Positions 34,496 through 42,028 of a stretch of 50,065 nt of DNA are shown piece by piece; the first letter of the stretch is position 1; every line of letters begins with the position of its first letter. The position numbers and the translations under genes are program-made. Source of the DNA: Actinomycetota bacterium (lineage in GTDB: Bacteria > Actinomycetota > Geothermincolia > Fen-727 > Anoxymicrobiaceae); the NCBI GenBank assembly GCA_018896525.1, contig JAHIMR010000071.1, forward strand, positions 1 through 50,065. Direction: 5' to 3'. The notes under the pieces are model-generated. The model saw only the letters and a program-made list of their open reading frames with translations. It was not told where the DNA came from and ran no database searches.

Positions 34496-35092
34496 TTGAA
34501 AGGCAAGTATCTAAAGGGGAAGACGATCGAGTACGATGGTTCGCAGTTGTCCCCGCTATGGGCATACATCAAAGCGGACGTCCAGGGTGATAGTATCGTG
34601 TTCTTCAGGGGGCCGTGCAGCATCAGCGAAGAGTACATGGTGGACATTGACGACAGAAAGAAGAATTCTATTATCTCCTCCCCGGAGATGCTCCACTTCA
34701 TTGTGGAGCAGTTCGGTTGTGGTATAGACAGGATAGTGCTCATCGGGCGGCTGCTGATTTCGGTCGTGGTGGAAACGCTGCGGTACTCAACCTTCGACGA
34801 CGTGGAGATTGAGCGCGAGTTCGACAACATATTCGCTTACCTGCCGGAAGAAGACGAACGTGGCAAGTTGAGCGTGTCGGTGGCAACCGTCAGCCCCGTT
34901 TCCGGCTTGATACACCTGGGGCTTAACATTACCAGCAAGGGAACACCGGTACGGACGATCGGGCTGGAGGAGTTGGGGGTTGAGGATGTCGATAAGTTTG
35001 CCATGGAGGTGGCCAGGCGCTTCATCGAGGAGATGAAGGACCTCGAGGCAGACGCCAGTAAGGTACGTCCCGTAACCGAGAGTCGTTTCTAA
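34496..35092 (+). CDS. DUF366-like protein, probably 7-deazaguanine-linked
   Basis: A 198-residue alpha/beta protein starting at TTG. Notable segments are SPLWAYIKADVQGDSIVFFRG, EEYMVDIDDRK (about 46-56) and IHLGLNITSKGTPVRTIGL (about 139-157). The pattern is what I recall for DUF366, but I cannot confirm it without a profile search. It is sandwiched between queD and queE, 4 nt before queE, which implies a role in making, salvaging or using the queuosine precursor. Confidence 0.65.
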   Translation: MKGKYLKGKTIEYDGSQLSPLWAYIKADVQGDSIVFFRGPCSISEEYMVDIDDRKKNSIISSPEMLHFIVEQFGCGIDRIVLIGRLLISVVVETLRYSTFDDVEIEREFDNIFAYLPEEDERGKLSVSVATVSPVSGLIHLGLNITSKGTPVRTIGLEELGVEDVDKFAMEVARRFIEEMKDLEADASKVRPVTESRF

Positions 35093-35096
35093 GAGG

Positions 35097-35846
35097 ATGG
35101 CGGCACGCGGCAATATCGAGGGGATTTTCGATTCAATCCAGGGCGAGGGCCCCCTGGCGGGATGCAGGCAGGTGTTTCTGCGTTTCGGAGGTTGTAACCT
35201 GTCATGCTCCTACTGTGACTCTCCGCAGGCGAGGCATCCCGCTGCCACATGCAGGGTCGAAAGCAAGCCGGCGACCGGTAAATGCGAGTACCTGCCAAAC
35301 CCCCTGTCAATCAAGGACATTATTTCCAACGTGGGGATGCTGTGGCTTCCCGGGCACCACTCGGTGAGTATTACCGGTGGCGAGCCGCTGGTGCAGGCGG
35401 GGTTTCTGCGGTGCCTGTTGCCGAAACTGGTCACGGACGGACACAAGATCTACCTGGAGACAAACAGTACCCTTCCCGGTGAACTGCCGGGCATCATAGA
35501 GCACGTGTGGTACGTGGCCGCCGACATCAAGCTCTCATCGTGCACTGGCGGGGAGGAAAGGTTCGAGGACAACCGGAAGTTCCTGAAACTCCTGGGCGGC
35601 ACCAGCTTTTGCGTTAAGTTCATTGTGACCCAATCGGTGGACACAGACGAGTTCCTCCAGGGGGTTGAGGTTGTAAAGAGCGCCGGGAGAGAGGACGCCG
35701 TGGTGGTCATCCAGCCGGTCACCGGAACGCGTGGAGAGGTGGAACCCGGTCCTGGGTTCCTGCTGGAACTCCAGAGGAAGGCCCTGGAGTTGTTCCCGGA
35801 CGTCAGGGTCATCCCACAACTCCACCACCCGCTCAACCTTGCGTAA
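35097..35846 (+). CDS. queE: 7-carboxy-7-deazaguanine synthase QueE (radical SAM)
   Basis: A 249-residue radical SAM enzyme. The cluster motif is CNLSCSYCD (Cys 33, 37 and 40). The N-terminal SIQGEGPLAGCRQVFLRFGG is diagnostic of QueE. SITGGEPL binds SAM. It rearranges the QueD product into 7-carboxy-7-deazaguanine. An insertion between about 42 and 70, rich in Cys and basic residues, follows the cluster loop. queC and queF are not in the window. Confidence 0.92.
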   Translation: MAARGNIEGIFDSIQGEGPLAGCRQVFLRFGGCNLSCSYCDSPQARHPAATCRVESKPATGKCEYLPNPLSIKDIISNVGMLWLPGHHSVSITGGEPLVQAGFLRCLLPKLVTDGHKIYLETNSTLPGELPGIIEHVWYVAADIKLSSCTGGEERFEDNRKFLKLLGGTSFCVKFIVTQSVDTDEFLQGVEVVKSAGREDAVVVIQPVTGTRGEVEPGPGFLLELQRKALELFPDVRVIPQLHHPLNLA

Positions 35847-35858
35847 GTACCGTGAGCA

Positions 35859-36302
35859 CTAGGCCCTATCCATTCGTCGCTTGTGCCGTGCGAGCATCAT
35901 CAGCACCGTTACCAACGCCGCCTGTATGACGGTGGAGGCCACCAGGCCGGTCTGCAGGTGGGGTAGCGTACCGTCGTGGGACGGGAACACGTACTGCTCG
36001 GGTTCCACGTTCTCAACCAGGTTCACAAGAAGCTCAGTGTCGGGAAGCGCCCCGCCGATCGCACCCCACAGTAACGCGTGCCTTCCGTCTATCCCGCGGA
36101 TCGTTTTACTCCCGGCTATGAACGTCAGCGTGAGCACCCCCAGCAGCGCGTCGATGACGTAGCCGAGTTCGGAGTCGGGGTCGTAGTGCGGTATCGTGTC
36201 GAGGACGATGTGGCTACCCACACCCACGAGTGCCGCCTGAACCGGACGGTCTATGAGATAACCCAGTGCCGCGCCGGTTACTATATGCGTGGTCCAGTGC
36301 AA
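35859..36302 (-). CDS. Small multi-pass membrane protein, metal-dependent hydrolase-like
   Basis: I choose the TTG at 36302 (GGAG just upstream), which gives 147 residues and starts HWTTHIVTGAALGYL. The longer frame to 36353 would run into the perfect hairpin at 36323. His/Asp motifs typical of membrane YdjM/DUF457-like hydrolases are present: HWTTH near the start, SHIVLDTIPHYDPDSE (about 30-45), and a late SHDGTLPH. About three or four helices. Convergent with queE, 12 nt apart. Function unknown. Confidence 0.72.
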   Translation of the reverse strand: MHWTTHIVTGAALGYLIDRPVQAALVGVGSHIVLDTIPHYDPDSELGYVIDALLGVLTLTFIAGSKTIRGIDGRHALLWGAIGGALPDTELLVNLVENVEPEQYVFPSHDGTLPHLQTGLVASTVIQAALVTVLMMLARHKRRMDRA

Positions 36303-36322
36303 CGGCTCTCCTTCAGAAAAAC

Positions 36323-36351
36323 GCGCCAATGGTGCCAGGCACCATTGGCGC
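36323..36351. repeat. Perfect 13-bp REP-like hairpin
   Basis: GCGCCAATGGTGC and GCACCATTGGCGC form a perfect 13-bp stem with the loop CAG. The motif ggtgccaggcacc is shared with 5811-5823. It lies between two minus-strand genes, directly after the aminotransferase stop, where it could serve as a terminator. Confidence 0.75.
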
Positions 36352-36362
36352 AAAACGCAACA

Positions 36363-37772
36363 TTATCCCTTCGGGATAAGCGACAGCACGTACTCCCAGG
36401 TCTCGAGTGTCTTGTCCAGGGCATCGTCGTCGTGCTGCATGCAGGTGTACATGCGGGTGCCCGCCAGGGAGTTGAGGCCCTGGTTCATGGCCACCATCTG
36501 GTAATCCTCGCAGATCTTCTTCCTGGTGATTATCTGGTTCAATGGGTCGGGACCGGTGAGGCTGACCTGGAAGAACGAGGAGGTTTCGTAGTGCATGATC
36601 GGGCCGTAATTGTAGACGAAGAACGGCAGATCTTCCCGCGTGGAAAAGAGGTCGTTCATGGCCTTTGTAAGCCGGTTCGCGTACGCGGTCGCCTTTCCTA
36701 CGGCGTCGTTCTCCTCCATCAGCCGGATGGCGTGGTAGCAGGCGCCGGTGGATATAGGGTTGCCCGCCAGGGTGCCTCCCAGGTAAGGTTTTTGCCCCAT
36801 GCCCCGGATGATGACGTCCATGACATCCTTGCGGCCGGCGACCGCTCCCGTTGATGGGTAACCGTGGGTGATGATCTTTCCCAGCACGGTGATGTCGGGC
36901 ATGACGTTGAAGTACTTCTGGGCACCGCCCATGTCAACTCTGAAACCGGACACCACCTCGTCGAAGATCAGCAGGGAGTCGTTGGAGTCACACATCTCCC
37001 TCACCGTTCTGTTCCAGTCGGGGTGGACCGGGTGGGTGCCGGACTCGCCGCCGATCGGCTCTACGATGACCGCCGCTACCCCGCCCTGGGCGCCGGCTTC
37101 TTCGAACGCTTTCTCGAGCGCGTCGACATCGTTGGGGGGCACATCCATGGTGTGGGCGTAGCACTCCGGGGGAATGCCCTTGCAGTTGAGGGGGCCGGTG
37201 CCGGGGATGTGAAGGGAGGTGACCAGCTGGTCCGACCAGCCGTGATAACTTCCGCCGACCTTGATTATCTTGACCTTCTCGGTGAACGTCCGGGCAATGC
37301 GGATAGCGGCCATGTCCGCCTCGGTTCCCGACTGAAGGAAGCGGACCGATTCTACCGCCGGCATGTGCTCGATGATCTTCTCCGCCGCCAGGACCTCGAA
37401 CTCGCTGGTCAGGCCGGTGGCCGGTCCCTTCTCCTGGATGATCCTGATTATCTCGTCGTCCAGGGGGTCGAAGTGATGGCCCAGGATGATCGGTGCCCCG
37501 CACAGCAGGTAGTCCACATACTCGTTTCCATCAATATCCCATATCTTGTAGCCCTTGACCCGGTCCATTGTGAGGGGATACGGGTCGGAGGTGCTCAGGT
37601 TATGCTCGACCCCGCCGGGGATGACCTCTTTGGCCCTTTCGAATATCTCGAGCGACTTACGGTGGGTGTCACGGAACCGCTCACGCTCCTCGGTCAAAGT
37701 ATCCTCGGGGATCGGGTGAACGTCGGTGGAAACTATGTTCTCCAGCCGGGACATTATCTCCTTGTACTCCAT
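36363..37772 (-). CDS. Class III PLP aminotransferase, glutamate-1-semialdehyde aminomutase-like
   Basis: A 469-residue fold-type I PLP enzyme. Asp271 (LLIFDEVVSGFR) contacts the pyridine nitrogen, Lys299 (VLGKIITHGYPSTGA) is the Schiff-base lysine, and SGTEADMAAIR (148-158) binds phosphate. The closest resemblance is the HemL / amino acid racemase-like branch, but a 45-residue N-terminal extension and the absence of other heme genes argue against a housekeeping HemL. It diverges from the FGGY kinase and RuBisCO-like genes across 169 nt, so it may belong to the same pathway. Confidence 0.85.
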   Translation of the reverse strand: MEYKEIMSRLENIVSTDVHPIPEDTLTEERERFRDTHRKSLEIFERAKEVIPGGVEHNLSTSDPYPLTMDRVKGYKIWDIDGNEYVDYLLCGAPIILGHHFDPLDDEIIRIIQEKGPATGLTSEFEVLAAEKIIEHMPAVESVRFLQSGTEADMAAIRIARTFTEKVKIIKVGGSYHGWSDQLVTSLHIPGTGPLNCKGIPPECYAHTMDVPPNDVDALEKAFEEAGAQGGVAAVIVEPIGGESGTHPVHPDWNRTVREMCDSNDSLLIFDEVVSGFRVDMGGAQKYFNVMPDITVLGKIITHGYPSTGAVAGRKDVMDVIIRGMGQKPYLGGTLAGNPISTGACYHAIRLMEENDAVGKATAYANRLTKAMNDLFSTREDLPFFVYNYGPIMHYETSSFFQVSLTGPDPLNQIITRKKICEDYQMVAMNQGLNSLAGTRMYTCMQHDDDALDKTLETWEYVLSLIPKG

Positions 37773-37895
37773 CTGCGCTACCGCCTCCTTTGTTTCAGAC
37801 GCCCTTACGATGATTCTCGTAGCTGACTGGACGCTAGTGGAGATTATACTACTTAGTTGACGGGCAAGTATGGCCGCCCGGTACGCAATGTGGGA

Positions 37896-37901
37896 TATAA
37901 T
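37896..37901 (+). promoter_or_regulatory. Candidate -10 box for the FGGY kinase gene
   Basis: TATAAT lies 41 nt upstream of the chosen TTG start at 37942, with no good -35. An oppositely oriented TATAAT (about 37845-37850, minus strand) could serve the divergent aminotransferase. Confidence 0.4.
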
Positions 37902-37941
37902 AGTCTTGTTGAAAAGACCGTTCTACCGAAAGGTCAACGCG

Positions 37942-39474
37942 TTGTCGGAGAAGAAATACATCATTGCCCACGACGTTGGGACAGGCGGCAGCAAGGCCGC
38001 TATCACAGACCTGTCAGGCAACATCCTGGTCAGCAAGTTCAGCCCATACACCACCAGTTACCCACGCGAGCACTGGGCCGAGCAGGACCCTGATAATTGG
38101 TGGAACGCCGTTACCGGCACCACCAGGGATGTCATGGAGGAGTCAGGCGTTGATCCCGGTGACGTCGGCGGCGTTATCTTCGCCACGCAGATGATCGGGG
38201 TACTACCGGTGGACCGGGGAGGGAATATCCTGCGGCCCGCGATAATCTGGCTGGACGGACGGGCCCAGGAGCAGGCCGACAAGATAATCCGGCGCCTGAC
38301 CAAGACCCTCCTGCTGGCGGTCGCCGGCGGGGTGCCCACCGGGAAGGACGTCATCCCCAAGCTCATGTGGCTCAGGCAGAACGAGCCTGACGTCTATAAC
38401 AACACCTACAAGATCCTGGAGGTGGACAGTTACCTGGTGAGCCGTGCCTGCGGGGAGTTCGTCTACGACTACGCGGCCGCGTCTACGACCGGCATGTTCA
38501 ACTTCAAGAAGAAGGACTGGGACCTGATGTTGTTTAAGCTCTTCCGGCTTGACCCGCAGAAGATGCCCAGGGTGGCCGCGTCGTTTGAGGAGGTGGGAGA
38601 GCTGATGGAGGCCGCCGCCGGGGAGATGGGCCTTCCACCCGGCGTTCCGGTCTTCTGCGGCACAGGGGACATTCCCAGTGCCACCGTAGGTTCGGGGGCG
38701 GTGCTGGATGGGCAGGGGCACGTGTACGTGGGGTCGTCCGGGTGGATAGCGGTAACTGCGCCAAAGGCGGTCAACGACGGGCGAAAGGGGATAGTGAGCA
38801 TCGCCTCGGCGGACCCGGCACGCTATCTCCTGCTGGCCGAGACCGAGAGCGCGGGAGCATGCTTCAAGTGGTTCGCCGAGAACCTGGTTCCAGACGACGT
38901 GGAGTTCGGCCCTGACAGGGACGTCTACGATTACCTGAACATGGTGGCGGCCGAGGCGGAGCCCGGCAGTAACGGGCTGTTGTTCTGTCCCTGGATGTAC
39001 GGGGAGAGGTCTCCCATTCCCGACACAACGGTGCGGGGCGGCTACCTGAACCTGAGCCTCGATCACAAGCGGGGCGACGTGGCCAGGGCGGTGTTCGAGG
39101 GGGTCGCCCTCCACGCAAAGTGGATGCTGGAGGGCCTCGAGGGGTGTGGGTTTGACGACGTCGTCCTGAGGGCCATCGGGGGGGGCGCCAAGAGCGACCT
39201 GTGGATGCAGATATACGCCGACGTCCTTGGGGTCACTATCGAGCGGGTCTCGGAGCCGCAGGAATCAGGGGCGAGGGGCGCCGCGCTGATAGCCGCCCTG
39301 GGCATGGGAGCGTTCAGGGGATTTGCAGCCCTTCGTGACGCGGTGGATGTATCGGTAGTCTTCACCCCTCGCCCGGAGTACAGGGAGGTGTACGACGAGG
39401 CGTTCGAGAACCTCACCGAGGCTTACCGAAGACTCCGGAAGTTTTACCGGCGCGTAAACGCCAGCGAGCAGTAA
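37942..39474 (+). CDS. FGGY-family carbohydrate kinase
   Basis: TTG at 37942 is preferred (AAAGGT upstream). Product 510 residues, starting LSEKKYIIAHDVGTGGSKAAI with the N-terminal phosphate loop. Other FGGY features are EHWAEQDPDNWW (about 49-60), VIFATQMIGVLPVD, IIWLDGRA (about 104-111), the ATP-domain GTGDIPSATVGSGAV (about 237-251), and AIGGGAKSDLWMQIYADVLG (about 412-431). It phosphorylates a sugar, polyol or sugar acid; the closest named types are xylulokinase/gluconokinase-like. It sits 66 nt upstream of the RuBisCO-like gene and probably makes its phosphorylated substrate (inference). Confidence 0.88.
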   Translation: MSEKKYIIAHDVGTGGSKAAITDLSGNILVSKFSPYTTSYPREHWAEQDPDNWWNAVTGTTRDVMEESGVDPGDVGGVIFATQMIGVLPVDRGGNILRPAIIWLDGRAQEQADKIIRRLTKTLLLAVAGGVPTGKDVIPKLMWLRQNEPDVYNNTYKILEVDSYLVSRACGEFVYDYAAASTTGMFNFKKKDWDLMLFKLFRLDPQKMPRVAASFEEVGELMEAAAGEMGLPPGVPVFCGTGDIPSATVGSGAVLDGQGHVYVGSSGWIAVTAPKAVNDGRKGIVSIASADPARYLLLAETESAGACFKWFAENLVPDDVEFGPDRDVYDYLNMVAAEAEPGSNGLLFCPWMYGERSPIPDTTVRGGYLNLSLDHKRGDVARAVFEGVALHAKWMLEGLEGCGFDDVVLRAIGGGAKSDLWMQIYADVLGVTIERVSEPQESGARGAALIAALGMGAFRGFAALRDAVDVSVVFTPRPEYREVYDEAFENLTEAYRRLRKFYRRVNASEQ

Positions 39475-39540
39475 TAGATACTCTCGCGGCGGTTTAATAT
39501 ATATTCATACTGGAAACCGCAAGCGACAAGGAGGATTCAA

Positions 39541-40905
39541 ATGGCAGCGAAGAAGAAGCCCGCGAAGAAGAAAGAAACGCCCAAACCGCCCCCGCTGGGA
39601 AAGTACGACGCCGAGCCGTACGCCCTGCCCGAGGGCATTGACATGGAGACACATGTTATCGCGACGTACTACACCGCATGGCCAAGTGAGTTGGACGTGG
39701 AGGCCCTGTCCCCGGTTCTCGCCATCGAGCAGTCAACCGGGACGTGGCTGCCGTGCCCCGATGAAACACCGGAGGTAAGGGCCAAGCACGTGGCCAAGGT
39801 GATAGGGGTTTACGAGGTGCCGGACTTCGAGTGGATGGTCCCCGGGGACGTGACCGAGCGGCAGTACGTGGTGCAGATCGCCTTTCCGGGGGTCAACATC
39901 GAGTCCCAGATACCGATGCTGTTGACCGCGTGCCTGGGCAACATAAGCATGGGCGGTAAGATAAAGCTGCTGGACATGCGGATGCCAAAGTCACTGCTGG
40001 ACGGCTTCCAGGGTCCACGGTTCGGGATCGATGGGGTCTACAAGGCGCTTGGTATCCCCAAGAACAAGAGGCGCCCGCTGCTGAATAACATGATCAAGCC
40101 GTGCAGCGGCTATCCACTCGAGGTGGGGAGACGGCTGTTCTACGAGGCCGCCGTCGGCGGATGCGACATCGTCAAGGACGACGAGCTGATAGCAGACATG
40201 GCCTACAACCGTGTAGTGGGGCGGGTCAAGGCTTACATGAAGATGGAGAAGCGGGTCTTCGAGGAGACCGGCGAACACACGCTCTACACAGCCAACATCA
40301 CCGACCGCCTTCCCAAGATGTTCGATAATGCCCACGCGGCGGTGGATGCCGGAGCGAACGCCCTGATGGTAAACTACATCGCGGTCGGCCCCGAGGCGAT
40401 GCGGGGATTGGCCGAGGACAGCTCCATCAACGTCCCGATACTGGCCCACATGGACTGCGCCGGGGCGCTGTACATGGCACCTGAGTACGGCATGTCGTCG
40501 ATGCTGGTGCTGGGGAAGATCCCACGCCTCTGCGGCGCGGACTTCGTGGTGATTCCGTTCGCGATGGGGGGCAAGGCGCCGTACCTGCCGGCGCGGTTCA
40601 GGCAGGTGGCACGTGCGTTGACCTACCCGTTCGGCGACCTCAAGCCCACGATGCCGATGCCCTCGGGTGGGATAACACCGGTCAATGTGCCTGACGTGGT
40701 TCGCGAGTTGGGCAACGAGGTGATGATCGGCTCCGGCGGGGGGATACACGCCCATCCGGAGGGCTCGAAGGCAGGCGCCAGGGCGTTCAGGCAGGCGATC
40801 GACGCGTCGATGAAGGGTGTGTCTCTCGAGGAAGCGGCCAAGGAGAACCGCGAGCTCGGGATATCGCTTGGGATCTGGGGGGTCAAGACCGAGTTCAAGA
40901 CCTGA
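39541..40905 (+). CDS. RuBisCO-like protein (form IV)
   Basis: A 454-residue RuBisCO superfamily protein; ATG follows AAGGAGG. A Lys/Pro/Ala-rich tail (residues 2-19) precedes the fold. Retained positions (spinach numbering): E60 in AIEQSTGTW (residue 63), N123 (134), K175 in IKP (186), the Mg site GCDIVKDDE with K201 (212), D203 and E204 (214-215), H294 (303), K334 (345), S379 in PSGGI (375), and G403/G404 (399-400). Changed: K177 to Cys188, R295 to Met304, and H327 lost in the VVIPF stretch. Loss of the second phosphate-binding residues argues against RuBP carboxylation. Known form IV proteins enolise or decarboxylate smaller sugar phosphates. Paired with an FGGY kinase. Subgroup not assigned. 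Confidence 0.88.
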   Translation: MAAKKKPAKKKETPKPPPLGKYDAEPYALPEGIDMETHVIATYYTAWPSELDVEALSPVLAIEQSTGTWLPCPDETPEVRAKHVAKVIGVYEVPDFEWMVPGDVTERQYVVQIAFPGVNIESQIPMLLTACLGNISMGGKIKLLDMRMPKSLLDGFQGPRFGIDGVYKALGIPKNKRRPLLNNMIKPCSGYPLEVGRRLFYEAAVGGCDIVKDDELIADMAYNRVVGRVKAYMKMEKRVFEETGEHTLYTANITDRLPKMFDNAHAAVDAGANALMVNYIAVGPEAMRGLAEDSSINVPILAHMDCAGALYMAPEYGMSSMLVLGKIPRLCGADFVVIPFAMGGKAPYLPARFRQVARALTYPFGDLKPTMPMPSGGITPVNVPDVVRELGNEVMIGSGGGIHAHPEGSKAGARAFRQAIDASMKGVSLEEAAKENRELGISLGIWGVKTEFKT

Positions 40906-40993
40906 CCGGGCACCTGCAGGTTCCAGCGGTTAACGCGGATGCTGTGCTTGCTGTATCATTAAGCGAGTCCGGGAACGGCGTATAATGAGTACG

Positions 40994-41509
40994 ATGAAAA
41001 AGGTCTTGCTTCTGAACGCAACTTTTGAGCCCCTGTGCGCGGTAAGCGTCCGGCGCGCGATAGTGCTCCAGTTCAAGGGCAAGGTGGCGGTGCTGGAGGG
41101 GGACGGTGGGGCTTATCACTCAGAGAGACTTATCGTCGCGATACCCTCAGTGATCCGGCTCAACTACTACGTGAAGGTTCCGTATTACGGGCGGGCGAAC
41201 CTGTCGCGGCGGGCGGTGTTCGCAAGGGACGCGTGGAAATGCCAGTACTGTGGGGGCCTGGCGGAGACGGTTGATCACCTGGTGCCCAGGAGTCGGGGGG
41301 GCGCGCACTCCTGGGAGAATGTTGTTGCCGCCTGCAAGAAGTGCAACAGCAGGAAGAGGGACCGGTTGCCGGTGGAGGCCGGACTGAAGCTCGCCAGGAA
41401 GCCCGGGGCTCCCAGGGGGCCGGCTACCGTGAGCCTGGAACTTGGAGTTGTTCGCCCGGAGTGGGAGCGGTATCTCGAGTACTGCAGGCAGCCCGGTTCG
41501 CGGGAGTGA
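40994..41509 (+). CDS. HNH endonuclease family protein
   Basis: 171 residues from the ATG at 40994. An ATG at 40985 overlaps a TATAAT (40981-40986), and that box sits 7 nt before 40994, so a leaderless mRNA starting at or next to 40994 is possible. The N-terminal domain (KKVLLLNATFEPLCAVSVRRA) is the standard partner of this stand-alone HNH family. The nuclease core is CQYCGG, DHLVPRSRGG and NVVAACKKCNSRK, with a four-Cys zinc site and His in DH. Widespread in actinobacteria as a single gene. No phage or intron context. Confidence 0.9.
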   Translation: MKKVLLLNATFEPLCAVSVRRAIVLQFKGKVAVLEGDGGAYHSERLIVAIPSVIRLNYYVKVPYYGRANLSRRAVFARDAWKCQYCGGLAETVDHLVPRSRGGAHSWENVVAACKKCNSRKRDRLPVEAGLKLARKPGAPRGPATVSLELGVVRPEWERYLEYCRQPGSRE

Positions 41510-41519
41510 TGTGCCCTTA

Positions 41520-41599
41520 GTGCCTCGCTGGATAGATACGGTTAAGCACCGAGAGCGTGGCGGCGCTCGAATGCTACTGTATTTTTTAGAGCGGGGTAC
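41520..41599 (+). repeat. Structured dispersed element, copy D (80-nt internal deletion)
   Basis: Keeps the left end (gtgcctcgctggatagatacggttaagcaccgagagcg, split here only for description) and the right end (gctcgaatgctactgtat... gcggggtac), but lacks about 83 nt of the core found in copies A, B, C and E. The arms are less well matched than in other copies. Ends 6 nt before the tRNA 5' end. Confidence 0.85.
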
Positions 41600-41605
41600 C
41601 TGGAA

Positions 41606-41681
41606 GCGCTTGTAGCTCAGGGGACAGAGCAGTGGCCTCCGGAGCCACGTGTCGGGGGTTCGAATCCCTCCAAGCGCGCCA
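41606..41681 (+). tRNA. tRNA-Arg (anticodon CCG)
   Basis: A 76-nt cloverleaf. Acceptor stem GCGCTTG/CAAGCGC, D-stem GCTC/GAGC, anticodon stem GTGGC/GCCAC with loop CTCCGGA (anticodon CCG, reading CGG), T-loop TTCGAAT, discriminator G and an encoded CCA. No intron. The upstream leader is mostly element copy D. Confidence 0.96.
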
Positions 41682-41761
41682 ACCGAGTATTGTCGGTAAG
41701 GATGAGAAACTCTGATGGGTTTGGGTAGACGGGAAGCGGAAGCGATAGTCAGGGGGGGGCA

Positions 41762-42016
41762 ATGGACTTTGGAACTTTCGTTGGGAAGTGGAAAGACAAG
41801 GAAGTGGTGGTTTACTGTGGGCCGATAAAGTACAGGGGGACGCTTATCGGGGTTCTGGAGGACGGATTCCTGGTGTTGAAGAGCGCGGCGGTAGTGAACT
41901 CCTCGGTTGGTGAAACCTCTGAGTACGCGGACTGCGTGCTGAACGTGGCGGGAGTTTCCGGCATCGTGCACCAGGAGGAAGTGGGAAGGGGAACCGAGAA
42001 ACCCGGGGAGTTTTGA
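41762..42016 (+). CDS. Small Sm-like (LSm/Hfq-fold-like) protein, putative
   Basis: An 84-residue protein, ATG after a run of G (AGGGGGGGG). The central region KDKEVVVYCGPIKYRGTLIG followed by VLEDGFLVLKSAAVV reads like an Sm1 motif: strand, turn, G-x-L, then D-G-hydrophobic strand. A second strand pair (DCVLNVAGVSGIV) ends the domain, and a charged tail follows. This is fold recognition by eye; no name is assigned. It lies 80 nt downstream of tRNA-Arg and 12 nt upstream of the pseudopilin-like lipoprotein. Confidence 0.6.
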   Translation: MDFGTFVGKWKDKEVVVYCGPIKYRGTLIGVLEDGFLVLKSAAVVNSSVGETSEYADCVLNVAGVSGIVHQEEVGRGTEKPGEF

Positions 42017-42028
42017 GAGGAGGGCGTA

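Noticed and set aside
36363-37772. Housekeeping HemL
   Set aside because: N-terminal extension, no other tetrapyrrole genes nearby, and divergent pairing with the kinase/RuBisCO-like genes. The name is left open.
39541-40905. Genuine carbon-fixing RuBisCO large subunit
   Set aside because: Several RuBP-binding residues (K177, R295, H327) are missing, and no phosphoribulokinase or carboxysome genes are present.
40994-41509. HNH gene as a homing or CRISPR-like nuclease, or as the mobiliser of the 163-nt element
   Set aside because: It belongs to a common stand-alone HNH family with its own N-terminal domain. Only one copy is near an element, and the nearest element is the deleted form.
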